Shown: positions 11,180 to 22,193, numbered from the stretch's first letter. The stretch: 64,000 bases of DNA from Craspedostauros australis (GCA_026770025.1 JAMXDE010000005.1:930001-994000); one strand, 5' to 3'. Program-made: numbers and translations. The notes: a model not told the origin generated them from the letters alone.

Positions 11180-12677
11180 GATGATTGGCGCGTTGTTGCT
11201 TTCAATTGGATTGCGTTTGCGTTTGCTGATGCTGATTTTGAGAAGGGGTGGCTCCGCTTGATTTTGTGGGATTTTTCTTCTTTGGGTTGCACTCGGATGA
11301 TTGTTGCTTGTGTTCCCCCCTTGGGTGTGGTGAGCCATGGGTTGATGTTGGTGAGTTGGGATGACTTTCTGTCCTTGTTTGGATGGTTGGCTGTCTGCTT
11401 TGGTTCTTCGGAACTGTTGTGGCTTTGTGATGCGCGAAGTTTTGTGATGGGCGATGTGTTCTTCGAAGACTCGATGGATTGGAGCTCGCTCTTTTCATTG
11501 GGTACATTCGTGTCTCGTTCATGTCTTACTTGGTGATTGTTGACACATTTGGAGATGTTGCTGACGTCAGCCAGATGTTTCTCACAGATGACGCCATCCG
11601 TTGGACGTGACGTTGCAAAGACGAACCGAACTTCCGCACCCCGCCAGAAATTGGCGTGAAACACGCGAAGGCGCTTCCGCTCCTGGCGCGAAAGCTCCAC
11701 CAAACATCCACGAAACCAAGAATGATCGGACGATCCAAACACTCTTTCCCACCCTTTGCGAACTTGATTGGCATGTTGTGGAGAATATAGTAGACAGAGA
11801 GAGAGAGAGAGAGAGAGAGAGGCTTAGACCAACAACATGCTGTCGAACGATCTCCATCTCACATGGTTTGGTCAAGTCGTAGGCATGGGTATCTCGAGAT
11901 CGTATTGTTTGAAGTGAGACGAATCGAGCAAATCAACCTGAACTCTGCCACACGCTCACTCGAATGTCGTGCAAGCTGCTTCTCCGCAATTTCACTGCAT
12001 TGACATTGTTCGATGATAACCTCCCCTTCATGAGAAACATCTGATGGGCAATGCCAAGGGGTCTTTCTGATCGCCCTTCCCTCCCATCCGATCAAAACCG
12101 CTCTTCTCGTGCGGCCTTCTGTGGTGGTGCTGTTCTTCTTCCAGCAGTGTTGATGAGCCATCTAGGAATTCCTCTTCGTTGCGGTCCTTTTGGCTTTGTC
12201 CGCAACAGTGACTACGAACACAGAGCCTCTGCCGATGGGCATCCTGGCCAAGGAAGCAGACGTCCACAACTGGACGAGGCCCAAGATGCTCTTGGAGACC
12301 ATAGTGGTCGCCATTGGTAGTCGTAGTTCGCACGAAGGCGATTGTCTTGCTCACGAGCTTTGAAACGAGGAAAGAACATCACAATACAGAACACCTCTAC
12401 ATTCGTTCGCAGTAGTCTGTCCTTTCGATTCCATCGCCGAACTCGCAAACGCGAAAAATGGCGCAACATCACGTTCTGGACATCTCGCCAACACAAGATT
12501 TCGCGGAACGAAACCTCATTCACACAACAAGGAGCGACCAAACAACCCATCAATCACTCGTTCAACGAAGGAAGCAGACAAGGCATCAAGGCATCAAGCC
12601 AACATCGAACAAGAGAAGCGCACTGGGTCAGATCATATTATAGATAACTGTACGAAAAGGAAGGAAGCACCGCCAGC
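11180..12677. other. Divergent intergenic region between rlmN and the J-domain gene
   Basis: About 1.5 kb with presumed promoters for both flanking genes. A GA microsatellite lies at 11795-11821. Several 60-190-codon ORFs overlap on both strands without a recognisable domain, and none is called a gene. Confidence 0.55.
11795..11821. repeat. (GA)n microsatellite
   Basis: An uninterrupted run of about 13 GA dinucleotides. Confidence 0.97.
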
Positions 12678-14486
12678 ATGTCCCGAAGAACGCATTACGA
12701 GGTGCTGGGAGTCGATCCCAGTGCGGAGCAGGCAGAGATTCGAAAGGCCTACCTCAAGGCATCCTTGAAGCACCAGTGAGTTACCATACATACAATACGG
12801 ACTAGTCCATCATTTGCTTTCTCCGGACAACAGACCACTCGTATTGCTCAAACATTCAGTGGCATCGCATGCCCCAAGGACTCGGCGTAGGCGCATTACG
12901 TTGCATTTGTCGTTAGCTGCATCGAGAAATGAAGAAGTCAAACAGTGATGTGTTTTCTCAGCATGCAGCGTGATGCACCCATGATTCAACGCAATGCGTA
13001 CGATTTCCGCTGGACGACTCAACTCTATCACACTGCATACTGACCAATTGCTTGTCACCAATACCACGTTCAATTGCATGATACAACATCACATACCATT
13101 GTATTCTATAATGCACCATGTGCGAACAACAGCCCAGACAAAAATCCCAACGATGTGGAAGGCGCCAAGGCACGTTTCGTTGAGTGCGGACAGGCGTACG
13201 AAGTGCTCAAGGACCCTGCGCAGCGTTCTGCCTACGATCGAGAATTGCGCAGCGGACGATCAAGCAACTTTGGCAGACGAACCGGAGGTGGTGGCACGGC
13301 CAACCGCGATAACTTCTCATCCGGCTTCTCAGGCGGTGGAGGTGGATACGCATCGTCAGCGGGAGCATCCAACTCTTCGGGACCACAGTCGGCGTCGTCG
13401 GCGGACTACGAGAACTACCGCGACTTCTTCGATGCCAACGTGGCTGGCATGTCGGAGGCGGAGTTTGCGATGGCGGTCGGGGCCGTCTCTGCGATTGCGA
13501 GCGTCGTGGGCAGCATCGTCGGCAGTCGGTTGCTTGGAGGTCAGCAGGAAGGTGCCAGGCGCAGCGCCGTGTCGGGCGTGCTCACAACTGCGGGGTCCAT
13601 GGCAGGCAGCATGATCGCATCCAAGTTGGCTGGTGATGCCGTTCAGGCCATCCATCAGAGCAGCGTCGAACGTGTGACCTACCGGCAGCAATGCAAGCGT
13701 GCGGTGGAGATGGGTCAGCCGATGCCGGAACCGCCACGGAAAGCGGAATGGGAACACGGCCTCGAGCAAGCCCTGGATTCTGTCAAGCGAACCTTCATGG
13801 ACGGGATCTCGGGCAACAACACTGGCGGCGGTGGCGGAGGAGGAGGAGGAGGCGGCAACTTCAGCGCTGGCAATAGCAACAATCAAGGCGCCTACAACAA
13901 TCAACAGCAACGACAACAGCAGCAACAGCAACAACAACCACAGCAGAACTACCGATCGGCTGGTCCAACTTCCAACAATCAGAACAGCAGCAACAACAGG
14001 AACAAGTACAGTAGCAATAGCAACAACGGTGGTGGTGCTCGTGCGAGCGGATCGACGAATGGCAAAGGAGCGTTCGGTGGCATGCAGGACGAGTTTGAAA
14101 GGAATGTAAAGAACGCTCAAGAAGATGCCGCCAAGGCCGCAGCAAAGCAATTTGCAGGAAGTATGTGGCAGTCAGCAACCGGCGGCAATTCCAACAACAA
14201 GAAGAACAGAGGCAGCCAACAGCAGCAATACCAGAACAATCGATCGGCTGGTTCCAATTACAACAGCGGCAATCAAGGCAATGGCCGATCGAACGGATCC
14301 AGAACCGGGAATGGTGGAGGAATGTTTGGTGGCATGCAACAAGAGTTTGAAAGGAACGTGCAGGAGGCCCAAGAGGAGGCTGCCAAGGCCGCAGCAAAGC
14401 AATTCATGGGAAGCATGTGGAAGTCGACCAAGGATGGAGTGCGCAACAGCACATCTGGTGCGAATGCAGGTGGATACAGAAGGTGA
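12678..14486 (+). CDS. J-domain (DnaJ-like) protein with Gly-rich hydrophobic middle and repeated Q/N-rich C-terminus
   Basis: Exon 1 (12678-12775) and exon 2 (13133-14486) are joined by GTGAGT...ACAG (12776-13132), giving 483 residues. The J domain opens the protein: RTHYEVLGVDPSAEQAEIRK, KAYLKASLKHH, then PDKNPNDVEGAKARF and YEVLKDPAQRSAYDREL. The HPD tripeptide that stimulates Hsp70 ATPase is formed across the splice junction. A Gly/Ser linker follows. Next is a small-residue hydrophobic stretch (about 125-185, AVGAVSAIASVVGSIVGSRL and VSGVLTTAGSMAGSMIASKL), perhaps two membrane or membrane-inserting helices. The last 220 residues are Gln/Asn/Gly/Ser-rich. They contain a roughly 35-residue helical module twice (GGMQDEFERNVKNAQEDAAK and GGMQQEFERNVQEAQEEAAK, each ending AAAKQF-x-GSMW). 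This is class C by architecture, lacking the zinc finger. The client and compartment are unknown. Confidence 0.82.
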
Positions 14487-14857
14487 TGAGAGCATACCCT
14501 GATTTATTATGATATCGTGCTGAATGCGGCACTTGGCACAGCAACAGGCAGTGCAAAAAAAAAAATGGAGATACGTATGCAGAGTCACACACGAGGGGCG
14601 CGTGGGCATGGTCTCAGACAGTACTTGTGGCGCTCACTGAGAAAATTAGATCACAGCATTCCATTCGACACTACCAACCCCAACGTCACGGCAACTTTCC
14701 GGAACAAATGCGCAGCAGAACACACGCCGTCACACATGAAGCTGATTGAGCATGAACACATGAAGATTGGATACAACAATACAAATACTATTAATACTAA
14801 TATTCAACGCTCCACTCTACCATACATACGAGTAGAATACGCCATTAGATTCGCCCG
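14487..14857. other. Convergent intergenic spacer
   Basis: 370 bases between convergent 3' ends. It contains a 10-base A run near 14555 and AT-rich sequence near 14770-14850. No gene is seen. Confidence 0.6.
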
Positions 14858-17800
14858 TCAATCATCGTCTCGCCGAAATGCCCGCCCGAGAATGCCCCAC
14901 TCATTGCGCCCCGGCTCCTGGCGATCATCCGGCCGTTCAAACCATCCACCGAATCGGCTCTGGCCCCGTCTGCCAGATTTGCCACGAGATGAGGACCACA
15001 ACGAACGTCCCGATTTGCCCGAGTTCCGTCTTCCCGTCGCGCTCTTGCGATTCCCCCTGTTGGAACCTCTCTGTGACGACGAGGATGTTCTGCGATTGCG
15101 TGACTTGGGGCCTTTCTTGCTCGCACCACTGGCACCCCTGGAAGCTGATCGCCGACTTGGCTTGCCATCTTTCATGCGCCCACGCTCCTGGACTTCATCG
15201 CGGAACTGTCCCAGACGACCAAAGAGCTCGGATACCCATGACGGCCAGATAATGGTAACAACAGCTGTGGTGATGGCGACGAAGGAGGGTGAGATGGTGT
15301 AGACGGCGCCCACGAGGTTCACGAGGATCAAGGAAGCGAGAATGGTTCTAATCCTCCGACCCCAAACACCCCGTTCCTTCGTCAAGACATCGCCTCGCAC
15401 GCCACGGACCAATTCCTTCCATGTCTGCCCATCGCCCTTGGCGATGGATTTGTATGCATTGCGACATGTGCGACGGAACCAGTACCACACATCGTACACT
15501 GTCTGGATGACGCGATATCGCGACTTGCCCTTGCGGCCTCTTCTCAACGATTTCTCTTCGACCAGCCAAGCGGTACGCAACGTGGCCAACACTCTGCGGC
15601 CGACCTCGTTTTCCTGTTCCCACCGATCGAATTTCACCTTGCCGGCTTGGAATCGCGCATTCCAGGCATCCATCTTATCCTGGATCTTGAACTTGCCATC
15701 CAGTTCTTCGTACGTCTTGTAGTACTGGTACGACAGCTGCCCGGTCTTGTACAAGAACCAAATGGTCGAAAAGGTGTCGTACGCCCTGATGTAGAGATCG
15801 GTCAATCGACGTCCGCTGCCGACAAGCAAACGTCCCAAGGCATTGTCAGGCGTTGTCTTGGGTCTGCCACCGTTGTTCGGATTCGGCTCGCCCAGATTGT
15901 TCGTAATGTCGTATCCGTACATGGCCCCGGCCAACAACCCGACAAGCCAGAGGTTGGGCAGCAAGGTCGTTGCCATGATGGTTCCAAACAGCGCGCTTGA
16001 GATAACCGTCCCTCGCTGCAAATCCTTGTCCTGCATCTTTCGTGGTTGCGGAAAAGCGACGGCCTTGGAACGCTTCCCGCTTTCGTCAGCGGATCTTTCT
16101 GTCGCCATCCCGTTGCCATTGCTGGATGGAGCCACAGGCAGCATGGATAAGTGATGGAAGTTCCCGTTGCTTGTGAACTTCCCGGTGGTGGAATCGAACA
16201 CCTGGCCGTATCCTCTCTGTTCCAAGATGGCCTCCAGGTATGACATCGTGATTGTATCGTTCGGTCCGAGCTTGGGCAACGCCGTCATTTGCACGGGCGG
16301 GCTTTGTGGCTGCGCGGCATCTCCAGGGCTCTTCAACGATGGCTTCTTCGTCTTCGTGATTGGCTTGTACGACAGACTCTCCAAGAGGCTGCCGGCATTG
16401 GCCGATATCACACCCGTGTCGAAATACGGCAACGCGTACGCTGTCGACGCAAAGTATATCTTGGACGGGTCCGTGGACTTTGATGTCTTGAATTTGGTGC
16501 CCCCACCTTGGGCGTACGTTGTTTGATTGACTCCGAGCAACCTGTCAACAGCATGAGAAGCCGATGACATCTGCTCTGCTTCATTTGTAGGGGGCGCCTG
16601 CAACAGCTCTGGGACCTCGTTTGGTTTGTCACCATGCTTGTGAATATATTGGTGATGATGATGATGATGACGCAGTGATCTCCGTTTGCCGCGGAGGAGA
16701 AGCTTCAAACCCCTTGCTCTGTCACGTACCATCACATGCGGTCGTAGGAAGCTGCTGATGCGTTTGGTGCTGGTTTCGGTTGCTGTCGACGCATCAGTTG
16801 CTGGTGGACGTGTCGCTGTCGAGTATTTGGATGATCCTGTGAGTCCCAACGAATACCGCTGGGACGCGTGCATAGGGTATTTTCCGTTTGCCTCGCCGGA
16901 AGTTGAATTGCCAAGTGTGTTGGACGCGGCTGACGTATCATTCGCTGCCAAATGACCATCGAGTGCTGCCGTTTGATTGAACGTGACAAAGGGCGATCCT
17001 GGCTGTACAGACTGTGCGATGACATCCATAATCTGCTTCACGGCAGCATCATCCAACCCTCCAGATGATCGTAGAAGAGGTTCAAGATCATCCACCAGCA
17101 CCATGGGCGGTATTTGGAAGGACGAGGATACGTTGTTCGCATTCAACGAGGCGTTCAGCAAGTACATCATGCCAGATACTGACGACAGAGCGCTCTCCAC
17201 GATGGGCAACGATGATGCATTCAATGATGGGATTTTGTAAGGTCCGATGGAGAAGAAGGCATCATCGCCGTTGCCACTCTGCTCGGCTGCGGTGAAGTTT
17301 TTGAATATGATGCTCTGCGTTTGATCGATAGTCCTGCCGAGTGACTCGATGAGATCGTTGTCCGCTGGCCAGTACTCATAGATCGTGCTGTCCCACGGGC
17401 TGGAGCCATTCTTGACATTGGACACGTTCGTTTCGTTCGCTCCATTCGTCTCGTTCGGTTCAGACGTCCCATCATCGGATGAAGAAGGAAAGGAGGAATT
17501 TGAATGGTTGGATGGCTCTATTGCGACCATGGTTTGAACCTCATCTGCGGATCTTGGAACGTAGCTTGGCTTGAAGGAATCAAACTTGTTCTTGATCCTG
17601 CCAAACGCGGATTGGAGCGGCCCTCGTCGGCTATTCTTCAACACGTTGCTCTGGCTGTCACCTTCCGTGCTTAATTCGGTTGCTGTTGTTGATGACGCTG
17701 CCATATGTGCGTTGGTGTTGTTGGAATTGTTGGAAGTGTTCGTGATGATGCTCTCATCCGTCGGAGCGATGGAACCAAGCAACGCATTTCCGGACGGTTT

Positions 17801-17977
17801 CACGGTTTGATGCCTGGGCATTGCGACGAACCCATGTGATGTTTGGAAGGGCATGCAGAGCAGGAAGCATGACATCACCATCGCCACCCCTGCTGTGCAT
17901 TTCCGCGCCTTCTTTCGCTTGCCACCACCCGAGGCGAACGCCAACTTGGCAGAGCCATTCTCTCGTTGCAGCAGCAT
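14858..17977 (-). CDS. Unrecognised 1039-residue membrane protein, probably secretory or plastid-directed
   Basis: A single-exon ORF whose first codon is an ATG. I do not recognise the family. The N-terminus has a basic stretch then a hydrophobic segment (about 27-48, GVAMVMSCFLLCMPFQ) ending TSHGFVAMP. This fits a signal peptide or anchor; the GFVAMP boundary loosely resembles the plastid motif but lacks the usual AF. Residues 60-640 are mostly disordered, rich in Asn/Ser/Thr, with a short polyHis run near 430. The conserved-looking part is at the C-terminal third. It has hydrophobic segments at about 660-690 (FGTIMATTLLPNLWLVGLLA) and 880-920 (ILASLILVNLVGAVYTI, FVAITTAVVTIIWPSWV), separated by a Tyr/Trp/Lys-rich soluble stretch. 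A strongly basic Arg/Ser/Gly tail (about 935-1025) follows. The tail might bind nucleic acid or acidic surfaces, which is speculation. Confidence 0.7.
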   Translation of the reverse strand: MLLQRENGSAKLAFASGGGKRKKARKCTAGVAMVMSCFLLCMPFQTSHGFVAMPRHQTVKPSGNALLGSIAPTDESIITNTSNNSNNTNAHMAASSTTATELSTEGDSQSNVLKNSRRGPLQSAFGRIKNKFDSFKPSYVPRSADEVQTMVAIEPSNHSNSSFPSSSDDGTSEPNETNGANETNVSNVKNGSSPWDSTIYEYWPADNDLIESLGRTIDQTQSIIFKNFTAAEQSGNGDDAFFSIGPYKIPSLNASSLPIVESALSSVSGMMYLLNASLNANNVSSSFQIPPMVLVDDLEPLLRSSGGLDDAAVKQIMDVIAQSVQPGSPFVTFNQTAALDGHLAANDTSAASNTLGNSTSGEANGKYPMHASQRYSLGLTGSSKYSTATRPPATDASTATETSTKRISSFLRPHVMVRDRARGLKLLLRGKRRSLRHHHHHHQYIHKHGDKPNEVPELLQAPPTNEAEQMSSASHAVDRLLGVNQTTYAQGGGTKFKTSKSTDPSKIYFASTAYALPYFDTGVISANAGSLLESLSYKPITKTKKPSLKSPGDAAQPQSPPVQMTALPKLGPNDTITMSYLEAILEQRGYGQVFDSTTGKFTSNGNFHHLSMLPVAPSSNGNGMATERSADESGKRSKAVAFPQPRKMQDKDLQRGTVISSALFGTIMATTLLPNLWLVGLLAGAMYGYDITNNLGEPNPNNGGRPKTTPDNALGRLLVGSGRRLTDLYIRAYDTFSTIWFLYKTGQLSYQYYKTYEELDGKFKIQDKMDAWNARFQAGKVKFDRWEQENEVGRRVLATLRTAWLVEEKSLRRGRKGKSRYRVIQTVYDVWYWFRRTCRNAYKSIAKGDGQTWKELVRGVRGDVLTKERGVWGRRIRTILASLILVNLVGAVYTISPSFVAITTAVVTIIWPSWVSELFGRLGQFRDEVQERGRMKDGKPSRRSASRGASGASKKGPKSRNRRTSSSSQRGSNRGNRKSATGRRNSGKSGRSLWSSSRGKSGRRGQSRFGGWFERPDDRQEPGRNEWGILGRAFRRDDD

Positions 17978-18671
17978 TTTCTGCTGTCGTCACGTGATGT
18001 GGCAGTATCGTATCGTGGAATTTGTCTGAGTCTGCGGTGCAGGTATTATATATGACTTGCTTCAAGTCGGCGTGCATCGAACACTGCGGTTGTGCCTTTC
18101 GTATGAGTATGGGTATGAGTATGGGTATGAGTATGGGTATGAGTATGGGTATGAGTATGGGTATGAGTATGGGTATGAGTATGGGTATGAGTATGAGTAT
18201 GAGTATGGGTGTGGGCGTGGGCGTGGGTGTGGGTGTCAGTCTGGTTGTGGTTGTGTTGCGCCAGTCTCGATGACCGCGTCGGCGTCGGAGGCTGGACGGA
18301 AAATGAGGAAAAGCCGCCGACGCCGACGCTGACGCCTCTGTTGATGTGGCATCAGTACCTCCTTCAGCTTCTCTTTGAGGTTGTTTTGGGTACGCATTTC
18401 TTCGTGTTCTTTGTCGCAGTTGATGTTTGGCGATGTGTCCATTCAAGCTTCCATGACTGGATGACGTAAGTATGATGTCATGAAGGAGATTCGTAGGCTT
18501 TGAACGGATATAGACATCGTCACAATCAACACCGAAGTCGGATCGATGAACGGATCATATCAGCAACAAAGACATAACTTGCGCCAGTAGAGCAGGCGGC
18601 ACTGACCAAGACTGATTGGGACCACAGCTACTGAATCGTATTGCATGACATAACATCCTCTAACATATAAT
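17978..18671. other. Upstream region of the 1039-residue gene, containing a minisatellite
   Basis: Presumed promoter and leader of the minus-strand gene ending at 17977, followed by the minisatellite (listed separately) and about 430 bases without a supported gene. Confidence 0.55.
18101..18236. repeat. 12-base minisatellite, unit GTATGAGTATGG
   Basis: About eight near-perfect tandem copies of the 12-mer from 18101, degenerating after about 18195 into GAGTAT and then GTGGGC/GTGGGT hexamer-like units. It lies 120-260 bases upstream of the start codon of the 1039-residue gene. Both strands remain open through it because the unit is a multiple of three, which explains the MSMGMSMG- and YEYGYEYG-type ORFs there. 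Confidence 0.95.
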
Positions 18672-18709
18672 ATGACCCGTGTGAGCGAAAAGCGGTGCGG
18701 TCCATCCAG
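18672..18709 (+). repeat. Left terminal inverted repeat of the 6.66-kb candidate element
   Basis: Pairs with 25296-25333: 34 of 38 positions match, including 14 identical terminal bases and a 13-base internal block (AGCGGTGCGGTCC). Weaker similarity (ATTTTGG) continues inward. Confidence 0.75.
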
Positions 18710-19680
18710 AATGCATTTTGGCCCAAGCTTGTACGGCCCCTCATAAAAATCAAAACCTACATTTATATACTTTATCATGCTGGTAACATCATTCAGGTGT
18801 TAGATGGTGAGTCCAGGCCTTAGTTATAAAATTATAAGGGTGGCAGTTTACTGTTTTAGAGGCAATATACGGTGCAAGCGGACAGACGTTGGTTGTGTGG
18901 GGGGCTCATGTCACGACATGTGGAACCCATTTCTATCTGATTTTCGCTTTCTTTGTGTTTTGCTTGGTGGGAAGCTTGATGGAGAACAAGAATGTGTGCT
19001 CATTTGAACGTTACGGACGTTAATCGGAGTCGAGCCTGCGATGACGTCGTTCTTGTTTTCGTTAAGTACGGTGTGATGTCACATGATCCGTGGTGCTTGA
19101 CATCGCCAAAGTTGCGTGTGGTTGGACAGACGTTCGAATTGACGTCTTCATTCCACCTGGTTCAGATCAGAGCTGATTTTCGCGTGTTTTTTGGTCGCAG
19201 AAGTGTGCGTTTGCCAATCCATTTCGAAGTGTGTGTTTGCGAGACTGGTTGCGGCGTGCGAATGCAATCGACAGTATTTGAAGTTTGTATGCTCTGCCGC
19301 AGCGATGCATTGTGGTCACTGTGAAAGGACAATCGCCATATTATTTTGCTTCGGTTCGATTCTCGCTTTCTCTTCCTTTTTTGCACCGCACGATTTTGCT
19401 GAGTGATCTCGTATCATACTCTTCTACATTCGTCACAACATCATGTGCGCTGCATGCTCGACTCGCACCCTACTATTCTACTCTGTGTGATTTTGATTTT
19501 CTGTGTAGAATAGATCTGGATTGTTTGCCAACTGTTATCTTGCCGTACCAGCGTAGCACACACATTCACCTGCGCTGCTGAATGGGAACGAGTATGATTT
19601 TTCGTGGATTCTTGTTCCTGTGTAGTTTGTGCATGTCCAAGCGATTGCCGACTCCTCTGACAAAGTCATGTTGTGATCAT

Positions 19681-21050
19681 TCATGTCAACAAACAACGCA
19701 GACCGTACACATCACCACATCCAACATCACACACTTGCAAGCACAAACATCAACACATTCACCCAAACGCCAAAACATGCTCAGGAGGGCACTCCGAACT
19801 CCCAAGTGTGAGTAAACCTGAGAGAGAACCAATTGAAGGAAATGCTGATGTCCCAAACTACTCTGCTCTCCCACCACTATCTGAATGGTGTCTGAATGTA
19901 TCTACCTACCAACACTTACACTCGGGGGTTACCCGTGGTCACCCAGGCATCCGGAGACTGGAAATAGTGACATTCCCTTCCCTCTCAGCAGAGACAAATT
20001 CATTGCAGCTCCATCGCAACTCCAACAGCAATCCCTTCAGGGCAATACCCACCATACCCACAAATCCACCCATCAAGCGTAGAGACAGCCTACCCATCAA
20101 CACCAAAAACCAAATGCAGGAGCCAACCACAAGCAACCAACAAAGAGTGAATGTCCAGAATACAGAATCCAGCAAGACAATGATCCAAACCATGATGATA
20201 ACAGAGGCAGCCAGAACCGTATCTATGTCTGTCTTTTCCCCCCACCTTGATCAGGACAACTCATGTGCCCGACTCACACACATTCTCTACCATGGCCAAC
20301 AAGCTTCTCCCTCCCATGACAATGGTGATTAAAGGCCCCATGCTGAGACCTACCCCCCTCAGCTCCACCTTTGTTATCCTTGTAACAACCATCCACTGCC
20401 TCCAGATTCATCTCATTGATGCCTGTTGCACTAGCACCACCCTCATCCTTGCCCATTGGTGTCAGCTTTGCCAACTGCAATGATAGTGATCTGGTTCTGG
20501 TCTCCATGCACAGTCCCATGGCAGCAACACACCAACCCAAGACATGGAAGCCAATGACGCCAAACAAACAACAGTGGACCAAGTCATGGAAGAGGTGATG
20601 GAGGGCATTGCTGACAAGCTCTACAATAGTTCACAAATGCCAAGTTCTGGGAAGTTGATCTGAGCAATGAGCAAGTCAACAACTTGGTCATTCGCAATGT
20701 ATTCACCCCCAGATGGTCATTCAAACATTGAACTCTGGGACTCGGTGCTTGCAACTCAAAAGGAGAGGTTTGAACATGTACAAACAGGAGAGGGCAACTC
20801 AGGTGCCACATTACCGTGCACAGCAAAGGGCAGTTATTCATCTGCAAAACCTGACGACCCTTGTCGAAATGTGTGACATCAGAAATTCCTGATCGTACAG
20901 GACTGAACCAGAACAGAGGACAGAAATAACAAAATCCCCCTCACTATCAACATGGCAAGTGTGGGATCCATCACTCCTGAGCGTTACAGAAGCATGTTCC
21001 TGTTGGGACAACGGGGAATTTCAACAGAGAATTGGGTGATGGGTACGTGT
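19681..21050 (+). pseudogene. Decayed coding-like region of the candidate element, plus strand
   Basis: The plus strand here is rich in A and C and poor in G, unlike its surroundings. Protein-like stretches appear in successive different frames. A 219-codon open stretch (19673-20332) is Asn/Pro/Ser/Thr-rich. A second stretch, about 20525-20665, contains TTVDQVMEEVMEGIADKLYN. The next, about 20636-20725 in another frame, contains NAKFWEVDLSNEQVNNLVI. The last, about 20930-21040, contains TPERYRSMFLLGQRGIS. Stops and frame changes separate them. I do not recognise the protein. Decay of one longer ORF is inference; extra introns are an alternative. Confidence 0.35.
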
Positions 21051-21440
21051 AGGCCATGAGTCTGTGATGTAGGCTAGCATTGTTGACGGATTTGGTAAAG
21101 AGGAGGCAGTTGTGATCTCGCTTGCATTCAAAACATCATCATGAATAGTACTTGCCTGGATCCCTGTGGTGAGAAAATTGAACTCTGGAAGGGAGAGCAT
21201 TGCTTCCAGAGTGTTGATGATGTTGTTGATGATATCCTTCAGGACGGCCTTCAGCATATCCTCCTTGGTGGCTTTGTCAATGCTGTTGCCACCACTGACA
21301 TCGCATCCCTTGCTCTTGAGCTGTTGCAGGATAGCCTTGGCCACGCTGAAGGTGTTGAAGGAGGTGGCAGTATCAACATTGATCTTGCAGGATGGGAAGG
21401 AGAAGGCAGCGATGGCAATCTTCTTCTGCTGATTCTCTTT
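21021..21440 (-). pseudogene. Coding-like relic, minus strand, unrecognised
   Basis: The frame is open from about 21455 to 21021 without a good ATG; the longest methionine-like start is a GTG. It contains Asp/Glu/Lys-rich amphipathic sequence such as NSIDKATKEDMLKAVLKDII and NNIINTLEAMLSLPEFNFL, which looks like real protein and not chance translation. It converges tail to tail with the plus-strand relic ending near 21050. It may be an exon of the neighbouring 21461-22193 model, but the intervening TGA argues against that unless spliced. Confidence 0.3.
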
Positions 21441-21460
21441 GCACTTGGGAGTGGCTCACT

Positions 21461-22193
21461 TCATTCTGCTCTCAGCATGTGGAATGCTGCATCTGGTGGC
21501 TCTTCCATGTTCTGAAAGGATGCTCCCACAAAGTGGGCGAAATCGATGAGGTTCATGGTGGTATCAACGCCTGGCTTGCGCATGATTGTAGTGACAGTTG
21601 GGTTGATGCCAGCATATGGACAGAAGTTGGTGTTGATTGAGGCGAAGTAGTTCTTGCAAGTAGGCCTGTGTACTATGTGCTGCGTGAAGAGTGCGGTGTG
21701 TTGTGTGCTGCATGGCTGTGGCGACAAGGAACTGGAGGTTGTCTGGAAATCCTGCAATTGTGTATTGCATTGCATTTGGTTCCATCAGGATGATGTGGAG
21801 TGGATGAATAGTATGGATGAAGATAAAAGGAGAAGGAGAGAATGGGTGTGATTGTGTTGGTGTGCAAGTGTTTGAAGTGCAGCACATAAACGCATGATGG
21901 GCAATTGCTACAGTGATGGTGATGGGTTGCTGCGACTGCGGTTGTGCGTCAACACTTACCTCCAAGCCAGCGCATGTACTGGAAGCGCATGACCTCCACG
22001 ATTGCATGGATGAGAAGACAAGAACTGCATCCAGGTTGGCACAAGTCAACCTGATGACGCAGACGAGGATGCCTGGGTCCTCGGCGACATTCTTCATTAA
22101 CTGCTTGTCGGCATGGCCATTGCAGAGCTCCTCGAGAAGGTACCCTGCGCACTCCACGCATCCCACGATCATGTTCTCAGATAATCCTTTCAT
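21461..22193 (-). CDS. Putative two-exon unknown protein inside the candidate element
   Basis: Exon A (22193-21960, 78 codons) and exon B (21751-21461) are joined phase 0 by a canonical GTAAGT...TTGCAG intron (21959-21752), giving 174 residues. The N-terminal part (MKGLSENMIVGCVECAGYLL, then EDPGILVCVIRLTCANLDAV) is Cys-rich and helical. Exon B contains CPYAGINPTVTTIMRKPGVD and TMNLIDFAHFVGASFQNMEE. The coding-like frame also continues upstream of the ATG to about 22290 (ACVVLESLYYSFHAIATVAH), where a TAA interrupts it. The true gene may therefore be longer or already decayed. I do not recognise the family. The frame through exon A is also open unspliced to 21564, so the intron needs transcript support. 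Confidence 0.3.

Noticed and set aside
18101..18236. Possible CRISPR-like array
   Set aside because: The repeats are contiguous with no spacers and the genome is eukaryotic.
18022..18332. ORFs with MSMGMSMG or YEYGYEYG repeats
   Set aside because: Translations of the 12-base minisatellite, open because the unit length is a multiple of three; no gene context.
19673..20332. 219-codon ORF as an intact gene
   Set aside because: No convincing start or domain, a biased A/C-rich composition, and neighbouring coding-like pieces in other frames; treated as part of a decayed region.
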